Assembly: GCA_001803045.1 (NCBI GenBank)
Contig: MHAR01000004.1
Span: 1-47,804 of the forward strand
DNA: 47,804 nucleotides
Origin: Ignavibacteria bacterium RIFOXYB12_FULL_35_14
GTDB taxonomy: Bacteria; Bacteroidota; Ignavibacteria; Ignavibacteriales; Ignavibacteriaceae
Direction of reading: 5' to 3'
Under the pieces are notes generated by a model, which saw only the letters and a program-made list of their open reading frames with translations, was not told the DNA's origin and searched no databases. This document shows, in pieces, positions 42,686 through 47,804 of the stretch (positions are counted from its first letter, which is position 1; each line of letters opens with the position of its first letter). Position numbers and translations under genes: made by a program.

Positions 42686-43086
42686 TGAGATATTTACTTG
42701 ACACTAACATCTGCATTTACATAATTAAAAAAAAACCTGAACCTGTCATAAAAAAATTCACGAAACTGCGGCCAGGCAGTGTTGCAATTTCTTCAATCTC
42801 ACTTTCAGAATTGTACTATGGAGTTGTTAAAAGCTCAAAACCAAATGAAAATATGATCGCTTTACAGGAGTTTATTTCGCCACTCATAGTACTAGATTTT
42901 ACAGATCAAGATGCATTATTTTACGGTAAAATTAGAGTTGATTTGGAAAGGAAAGGTAAGCCAATCGGTGCAATGGATTTACTGATTGCTGCTATTGCAA
43001 AAAGTAGGGAACTTGTTTTAATTACTAATAATGTTAGAGAATTTTCTAGGATATCCGACCTTAAAATTGAAAACTGGGTTGAATAG
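42685..43086 (+). CDS. vapC: VapC-type PIN-domain toxin ribonuclease
   Basis: The PIN domain keeps its acidic metal ligands: MRYLLDTNICIYI (Asp6), SELYYGV (Glu near residue 45), GAMDLLIAAIAKS (Asp near 99) and ITNNVREFSRI with its Asn/Asp region. The closest style is the tRNA(fMet)-cleaving VapC group (DTNICIYI), which cuts the initiator tRNA anticodon. It is translationally coupled to vapB by a one-base overlap. Confidence 0.94.
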   Translation: MRYLLDTNICIYIIKKKPEPVIKKFTKLRPGSVAISSISLSELYYGVVKSSKPNENMIALQEFISPLIVLDFTDQDALFYGKIRVDLERKGKPIGAMDLLIAAIAKSRELVLITNNVREFSRISDLKIENWVE

Positions 43087-43308
43087 CTGGGTACAACCTC
43101 TCCATTATTTGAAGAATTTGACTGCCACATTTATGAACCAGTTTTCTCGGTGAGATAATATTGCATATTTAAACGCACAAGTTGAAAATAAAGCTTCACC
43201 ACAAACCACTCCTCAACTCATTTTACCGATTAACCAAATAAACTTCATACTTAGCTTTTTTAAACTAATATTTCGACTGAAAGAATTTATAAAAGCGGAG
43301 GTAGTACA

Positions 43309-43761
43309 ATGAATAAAAAATTAAATCGCTCAGTTAAGGACAAAGTTATCGGCGGAGTTGCCGGAGGAATTGCAGAGTATTTTGAAATAGATCCGGTTAT
43401 TGTGAGAGTCCTATTTGTAGTTAGCTTATTTTTCCATGGGGCTGGCTTTATCGCTTACATAATTCTATGGTTAGCTGTACCAGAAGCCCCTTACGTTTTT
43501 GAAACTGCTTCTAACGCTGGTACAACAGGCTCAACTGGAACAGAAACTAACTCTAAGACGGATGATCCTGCTGCCGCTTATTTCAAAAGTTTAGAAGAAA
43601 AAAAAATGAAGAGAAATAGAAATATAGGCATAGTATTAATGGTAATTGGATTTATTTTTCTTGCGGATAATTTTATACCAAGAATTCACTTTGGAGATTT
43701 TTGGCCACTCATTTTAATTGCACTTGGAGTTAGTTTGCTATTAAATTCAAAAAAAGTATAA
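43309..43761 (+). CDS. PspC-domain envelope stress protein
   Basis: The N-terminal PspC domain (NRSVKDKVIGGVAGGIAEYF to YIILWLAVPE, about residues 5-64) holds one or two membrane helices. A Gly/Thr-rich linker follows, and then two short helices of the LiaI/LiaF type (IGIVLMVIGFIFLADNF, FWPLILIALGVSLLLNS). PspC proteins sense envelope stress in phage-shock-type responses. GGAGGT upstream (43297-43302) fixes the start. It is followed after 18 bases by a LiaF-like gene, making a two-gene operon. Confidence 0.9.
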   Translation: MNKKLNRSVKDKVIGGVAGGIAEYFEIDPVIVRVLFVVSLFFHGAGFIAYIILWLAVPEAPYVFETASNAGTTGSTGTETNSKTDDPAAAYFKSLEEKKMKRNRNIGIVLMVIGFIFLADNFIPRIHFGDFWPLILIALGVSLLLNSKKV

Positions 43762-43779
43762 TTTTTTAAGGATTCAACC

Positions 43780-44715
43780 ATGAAACCAAAACATGTTTTT
43801 TGGGGATTACTTCTCGTAACTCTCGGAACACTGATCTTAATAAGTAATTTCTCGCTGGTTAATTTAGAACTGGCAAGATTATGGAAACTCTGGCCGGTAG
43901 TTTTAATTTTGTGGGGTATGTCGTTCATAATAAATAAGGATTTTGTTAAAGTATTATTTGCAGGAGTAATAGCAATTGTGCTTTCTTTATCCATTTATGG
44001 CGCGGGTCAGTCTTTTTTAAATATTTTCGATAAGGATATTGATTTCGAATTTGCTAATGGCGATTATCATTCTAGTGCTGACACTACAAATTATATTGAG
44101 CACTATCAACAAAACATTAAAACCGTAGATTTTAAAATTGATGCCGGAGCTGGGTCCTTTAAAATTCTTGAACCATCAAAAGATTTAATCTCTGTTCAGG
44201 CAATCGGATTAAAGAACAACTACATTTTTAATAAAATTGTTTCTGAGAATTCGACATCAATCGACTTAAAGATGAAGAAAACAAAAATTAAGCTTCACAA
44301 AGGCAGCTATAAAAATAAAGTGGAGATAGGATTAAACACTGAACCCATTTGGAATATGAACTTTGACCTTGGCGCTGCTGCAATAGATTTCGATTTAAGT
44401 CCTTATAAGATTAGCACATTGAAGCTTGATATCGGTGCTGCATCATTAGGACTTAGATTAGGAAATAAATATCCCGAAACAATGGTAGGTATTGATGCAG
44501 GTGCATCATCAATTAAAATATTAGTGCCGGACTCATCGGGTTGTGAAATTAGAAGTGATGCCTCCCTGTCCTCGAAACATTTCGAAAGATTCAAAAGGAT
44601 TCATTCTGATTTATATAGGACTGAAAATTTCGAAACGGCTAAAAACAAAATTTTTATTCGCTTAGATGCTGATGTTTCCTCAATTAATGTGGAGAGATAT
44701 ACTAACGAGTGGTAA
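43780..44715 (+). CDS. LiaF-like membrane protein with C-terminal beta-rich repeat domain
   Basis: The N-terminus has hydrophobic helices of the DUF5668/LiaI-LiaF type (VFWGLLLVTLGTLILISNF, KLWPVVLILWGMSFIIN, VLFAGVIAIVLSLSIYGAG). The rest is a soluble domain with recurring motifs ending in GAGSFKI, GAAAIDFDL, GAASLGLRL and GASSIKILV. This periodicity suggests a right-handed beta structure, as in the DUF4097/toastrack group. Paired with PspC, it likely belongs to an envelope stress response. The exact role is unknown. Confidence 0.85.
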   Translation: MKPKHVFWGLLLVTLGTLILISNFSLVNLELARLWKLWPVVLILWGMSFIINKDFVKVLFAGVIAIVLSLSIYGAGQSFLNIFDKDIDFEFANGDYHSSADTTNYIEHYQQNIKTVDFKIDAGAGSFKILEPSKDLISVQAIGLKNNYIFNKIVSENSTSIDLKMKKTKIKLHKGSYKNKVEIGLNTEPIWNMNFDLGAAAIDFDLSPYKISTLKLDIGAASLGLRLGNKYPETMVGIDAGASSIKILVPDSSGCEIRSDASLSSKHFERFKRIHSDLYRTENFETAKNKIFIRLDADVSSINVERYTNEW

Positions 44716-44723
44716 ACATATTG

Positions 44724-44820
44724 GAACGCTGATCGTTATGATTATCATGATTAATTAAGATCATAGTTAATCATAACAAATCATGATCCGTTAGCTAACG
44801 GATCAGCGTTCTATTTTTTT
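44724..44820. repeat. Nested inverted repeat, probable bidirectional terminator
   Basis: Outer arms GAACGCTGATC (44724-44734) and GATCAGCGTTC (44801-44811) are perfect. Next inward, GTTATGATTA (44735-44744) pairs with TAATCATAAC (44768-44777), and short ATCATGAT words fill the centre. TATTTTTTT follows on the plus strand. The last base of the right arm lies in the stop codon of the minus-strand gene. It separates convergent genes and may serve both, but its length is greater than a simple terminator. Confidence 0.6.
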
Positions 44821-45227
44821 CTTGATTTTCTCTTTCCCGTCTTCGGCATCCAAAGGTATTTTTCCATCATCACATTTCCATTCTTATCAAACTCAACACC
44901 TTCTGAGCGAAGCAGCTCCTCCATCAAGAATGAACTTCCAAAATGAAGCTTTCCGGTTAATGCACCAAATCTATTCACTACTCTATGGCATGGCAGACCC
45001 GAATCCTTAGCTCCATTCAATGCCCAGCCAACTGTTCGAGCTGATGATTTTATTCCACATACTTCTGCAATATGTCCGTATGTAGTAACTTTCCCATAAG
45101 GAATTTTTTTAACAACAGCATAAACACGGTCGAAGAAATCCTTTTTTCTTTTTTCCTTTGGAATTACTATAGAGGGAGTTTTTCTTCTCTTCTTTACTTG
45201 TTTTGTTAATTTTTTCTTTTTCATCAA
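44811..45227 (-). CDS. MGMT-family O6-alkylguanine DNA alkyltransferase-like protein
   Basis: This 138-residue protein has the DNA-binding and alkyl-acceptor domain only. KIPYGKVTTYGHIAEVCG is the helix-turn-helix region and SARTVGWALNGA the arginine-finger helix. The active-site PCHRVVNRFGALTG has the Cys retained, so it is not of the Trp-substituted ATL type. The N-terminus is a Lys/Arg-rich tail of about 30 residues. With the short form and no N-terminal Ada/Ogt domain, it may be a true repair protein or an alkyl-damage sensor. Confidence 0.9.
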   Translation of the reverse strand: MMKKKKLTKQVKKRRKTPSIVIPKEKRKKDFFDRVYAVVKKIPYGKVTTYGHIAEVCGIKSSARTVGWALNGAKDSGLPCHRVVNRFGALTGKLHFGSSFLMEELLRSEGVEFDKNGNVMMEKYLWMPKTGKRKSRKK

Positions 45228-45294
45228 TCTTAAAAATCCATATTTTATAATGAAAGATAGAGCATTATTTTTTTATCACAAAAAGTAATTCATC

Positions 45295-46299
45295 ATGAAG
45301 CTGATCACTTTAATTATTTATTGGTTTGTTGAAGTATTCAGATTTTGTCCCCGCATCCGTCGAAAGAAACTTATTGAGAGACCTTTTTTAATTATAGGGC
45401 ATAGAGGATCACCTGCTGCCGAAGTTGAAAATACTATTCCTTCATTTGAAAAAGCCTTAAGCGAAAATGCAAATGCTTTAGAAATGGATATTTGTCTGAC
45501 CAAAGATAAAATTCCTGTTATTTATCATGATTGGGATCCTGACTCTATGGTTTCGATTCTTCGGCAAAATGGATTTGAACCATTCATGAAATACAAACCT
45601 CTTCCACCTTCATTTTCAAATGATTTTAGAAGACCAATCAACCAGCTAGCATTAAACGAGTTGAGACAACATTATCACTTCACTTTGAAAGAAGATGGAA
45701 ATAGAGAATCAGTTGAAGTAGTGATTCCAACATTAGAAGAATTTTTCGCTTGGAGTAAAGATAAAGTGAATTTGAAATATATTTTTCTCGATATAAAAGT
45801 TCCCGATGATGAAGCTAATTTAGTTCTGGCCATCTCACAAAAGGTACAGGAATTCAAGCAGAAATATGAAACGAAGTTTGAAATCGTTCACGAAACTGCT
45901 GAACCTAAAGTTTTGGATGTAATGAAAAAACACTATCCGCAAAATATTTATCTTCTAGATACAGATATACCTCCAGGGCTGATCTTGAATCCTAAAAAGC
46001 ACAGTGCAGTTAAAATTGCTGTCGAAAAGAAAAATCAATTTGCTTTAATGATGAGACCAAGACAAGTTACCGTTGGTAGCTGGGCAACCTATCGCAGAGT
46101 TATAAAGAATGATATGAAGCTTATCACAAAGATGTTGAAGCAAGATCTGCATAGTTCAATTAACTATCTTATTTGTGCTACAATAAGTGATAAGTCTGAA
46201 ATGAAATGCTTAATTAAAATGGGAATAAACGGAATAATGACAGACTATCCAGCAACTCTGCGATCAGTTGTTGAGAGATATAAAAGACAAATTGCTTAA
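45295..46299 (+). CDS. Glycerophosphodiester phosphodiesterase
   Basis: This hydrolyses glycerophosphodiesters to glycerol-3-phosphate and an alcohol. The family signature IGHRGSPAAEVENTIPSFEKAL (cut here: IGHRGSPAAEVENT, then IPSFEKAL), metal-binding EMDICLTKDKIPVIYHDW and a later FLDIK segment are in the expected order. It starts with a hydrophobic N-terminus that could be a signal anchor (LITLIIYWFVEVFRF). The 334-residue length includes an insert near residues 85-145. It directly abuts a truncated P-type ATPase. Confidence 0.92.
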   Translation: MKLITLIIYWFVEVFRFCPRIRRKKLIERPFLIIGHRGSPAAEVENTIPSFEKALSENANALEMDICLTKDKIPVIYHDWDPDSMVSILRQNGFEPFMKYKPLPPSFSNDFRRPINQLALNELRQHYHFTLKEDGNRESVEVVIPTLEEFFAWSKDKVNLKYIFLDIKVPDDEANLVLAISQKVQEFKQKYETKFEIVHETAEPKVLDVMKKHYPQNIYLLDTDIPPGLILNPKKHSAVKIAVEKKNQFALMMRPRQVTVGSWATYRRVIKNDMKLITKMLKQDLHSSINYLICATISDKSEMKCLIKMGINGIMTDYPATLRSVVERYKRQIA

Positions 46300-47171
46300 A
46301 AACTTTTAATTACGATGCTAAAAAAATATTAAAATATGCAGCAACTGTTGAATCTGAATCCGAGCATCCCATCTCTCAGGGAATAGTTAAATCATCCAGT
46401 GATAAATATGATTTAAAAGAATTTAATTCCATCCCGGGCAGAGGTGTCGAAGGTAAAGTAAACGGTAAAGAGGCTAAGATCGTTAGTCCGGGATATCTTG
46501 AAGAAATTAAAATTGAGATTCAACAAAAAGAAAAGATTGAAAAATTATCCGGACAGGGTAAAACAGTTATATTTCTTCTGATTGATAATAAACTAACAGG
46601 TGTAATTGCTTTAGCTGATATCATCAGGGAAGAATCGAAAGAAGCGATAGAGGAGCTTAAAGAGATAGGAATTAAGTCGATGATGCTTACAGGAGATAAC
46701 AAGCAAGTTGCAAAATGGGTTGCAGATGAACTCGGACTCGATGATTATTTTTCTGAAGTCCTTCCCGATAAAAAAGCAGAGAAAGTAAAAGAAGTTCAGA
46801 ATCGCGGAATGATTGTGGCAATGACGGGCGATGGAGTAAATGATGCCCCGGCTTTAGCTCAAGCAGATGTTGGTATTGCCATCGGTGCAGGAACTGATGT
46901 TGCTGTTGAATCTGCAGATATAATTCTTGTGAAGAATAATCCGAAAGATGTGGTTTCATTAATAAAATTTTCACGAGCCACTTATAAAAAGATGATTCAG
47001 AATTTAATTTGGGCTACAGGTTATAATATCATTGCTATTCCTCTTGCTGCCGGAGTTTTATATTCAGCAGGAATAGTTTTAAGTCCGGCATTAGGTGCAG
47101 TATTAATGTCTGCAAGTACGGTTATTGTTGCAATAAATGCAAAACTGTTAAAGTATAGCTTAGAAGATTAA
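46299..47171 (+). pseudogene. 5'-truncated copper-type P1B ATPase
   Basis: The reading frame is open from the phosphodiesterase stop onward, with no start codon until 46680. It encodes the end of a P-type ATPase: the nucleotide-domain motif ESEHPIS, the GRGVEGKV loop, MLTGDN, TGDGVNDAPALAQADVGIAIG (hinge) and the last two helices ending MSASTVIVAINAKLL. The DKTGT phosphorylation motif, metal-binding domains and first six helices are missing, so it cannot transport. The HP motif and final helices resemble CopB/CopA copper or silver pumps. The breakpoint coincides within a few bases of the phosphodiesterase stop. Confidence 0.85.
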
Positions 47172-47286
47172 ATATGGATACATCACAATTTCTTCCGTTT
47201 TGTCTCTGCTTGCTGGCACGATAAAACTGTGGAATATTTAATGGAGAGATGATTGCATGTATTTTGATTTTTGACACAGTATCTTT

Positions 47287-47640
47287 TTAAAATACAATCA
47301 CTTTATCAGCGTCAACAGTCCATGCAGTTAGTTCAGCCATTGTGCTAATATGAGCGCCTTCGATTAAAGGAAGATTCTTGATTCCGCGTGCATCTGCACA
47401 TGTGCCGCAAATTTTTACTTGCCCGCCTTTCAGCAAAACAGATTTTAACATTCGCTCTATATTGTAGTAACCGTTGGGCGTATTTTGATTTTGCAAAGCA
47501 CAAGTTGCAGCATCAGCCATAAGAAAGATTCTTACTTCATTTTCTGGAAAGTCTTTTTGAATCTGCATTGCAAGGCGTAGGGCATTGTATGCTTTTTCTG
47601 TCCCATAAGGTGCATCGTTTATGATGAATAAGTATTTCAT
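47287..47640 (-). CDS. DsrE/DsrF-like small sulfur-relay family protein
   Basis: This 117-residue protein has the alpha/beta DsrE fold pattern: YLFIINDAPYGTEKAYNALRLA at the N-terminus, VRIFLMADAATCAL, then GGQVKICGTCADARGI with a CxxC-like cysteine pair (about residues 77-80), and a C-terminal AELTAWTVDADKVIVF. Such proteins often bind sulfane sulfur or act in thiol chemistry. A strong AAGGAG lies upstream of the ATG. Confidence 0.9.
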   Translation of the reverse strand: MKYLFIINDAPYGTEKAYNALRLAMQIQKDFPENEVRIFLMADAATCALQNQNTPNGYYNIERMLKSVLLKGGQVKICGTCADARGIKNLPLIEGAHISTMAELTAWTVDADKVIVF

Positions 47641-47712
47641 ATTTCTCCTTGTTAAAAAATATTGATTGCCAGATTATTACAGCTCAGATTGCACCGAAAA
47701 TACTTCCCGGCG

Positions 47713-47804
47713 CTATTCAATTACCTTTAAAATCACCTTACGTTCAAAGTAATTTCCAAGCATACCGATTTTAGCATTTCCTTTTACGGACTCTCCTTTT
47801 GTAA
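47713..47804 (-). CDS. Partial gene at right edge (C-terminal 30 codons), unidentified
   Basis: A minus-strand frame enters from beyond the window and ends at TAG (47713-47715). It reads TKGESVKGNAKIGMLGNYFE, then RKVILKVIE. The fragment is charged and lacks a recognisable family. Its end lies 73 bases before the DsrE-like start, so the two may share an operon. Confidence 0.5.
   Translation of the reverse strand, partial: TKGESVKGNAKIGMLGNYFERKVILKVIE

Overview
This 47.8 kb window is AT-rich and chromosomal. It most likely comes from a member of the Ignavibacteriota or the wider Bacteroidota/Chlorobiota group. The best marker is the large secreted DUF3160 protein at 25909-28494, which ends in a type IX secretion sorting domain opening with NYPNPFNPAT, a hallmark of Ignavibacteria. 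KdsC, IspE, a LolCDE-like transporter and several sugar transferases show a Gram-negative envelope. A fused KorA/KorB 2-oxoacid:ferredoxin oxidoreductase fits an anaerobe or facultative anaerobe of this group. This is inference from protein style, not from a marker-gene phylogeny.

Layout. 0.2-1.8 kb: a glutamate/dicarboxylate symporter (minus). 2.0-6.9 kb: a compact four-gene plus-strand operon with an octopine/nopaline-type dehydrogenase, a one-chain cobalamin mutase of the glutamate mutase type, an asparagine-synthetase-like enzyme without its glutaminase cysteine, and a MarC-family membrane protein. This is the best candidate for an undescribed pathway, possibly making and exporting an opine-like or amidated amino acid. 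7.1-12.3 kb: ClC chloride channel, CNNM/CorC protein and amino acid permease. 12.4-15.2 kb: polA. 15.3-21.7 kb: three glycosyltransferases, interrupted by a cassette-like array carrying HEPN/MNT genes and a DUF4143 ATPase. 21.8-25.8 kb: homocysteine methyltransferase-like protein, ispE, a lipoprotein amidase, LD-carboxypeptidase and kdsC. 25.9-29.6 kb: DUF3160 protein and a tRNA cluster (Pro, Arg, His, Glu) with one degenerate tRNA copy. 29.8-32.9 kb: LolCDE-like operon. 33.0-40.5 kb (minus): frameshifted pepA, nrnA, korA-korB and nadE. 40.6-43.1 kb: a solitary MNT gene, an esterase and vapBC. 43.3-47.8 kb: PspC/LiaF-like envelope proteins, a methylguanine methyltransferase family protein, a glycerophosphodiesterase, a truncated metal P-type ATPase, a DsrE protein and an edge fragment.

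A recurring theme is duplicated gene ends flanking accessory DNA. The 3' end of a GT9 glycosyltransferase occurs four times (one real, three fossil) around HEPN/MNT and ATPase genes. The 5' end of nadE is repeated about 760 bp away, across an MNT gene. The 5' end of the amino acid permease is repeated exactly 1826 bp upstream, across the CNNM gene. The 5' half of tRNA-Pro is repeated next to the tRNA cluster. A family of paired hairpins (arms CAAACCCAGTTTCT and TATGCCAGATTT) sits at the first two of these loci. Together they suggest repeated insertion or duplication events whose mechanism the sequence alone does not fix.

Limits: product names rest on motif recognition by eye. Membrane segments and domain boundaries are approximate, and no database search or folding calculation was run.
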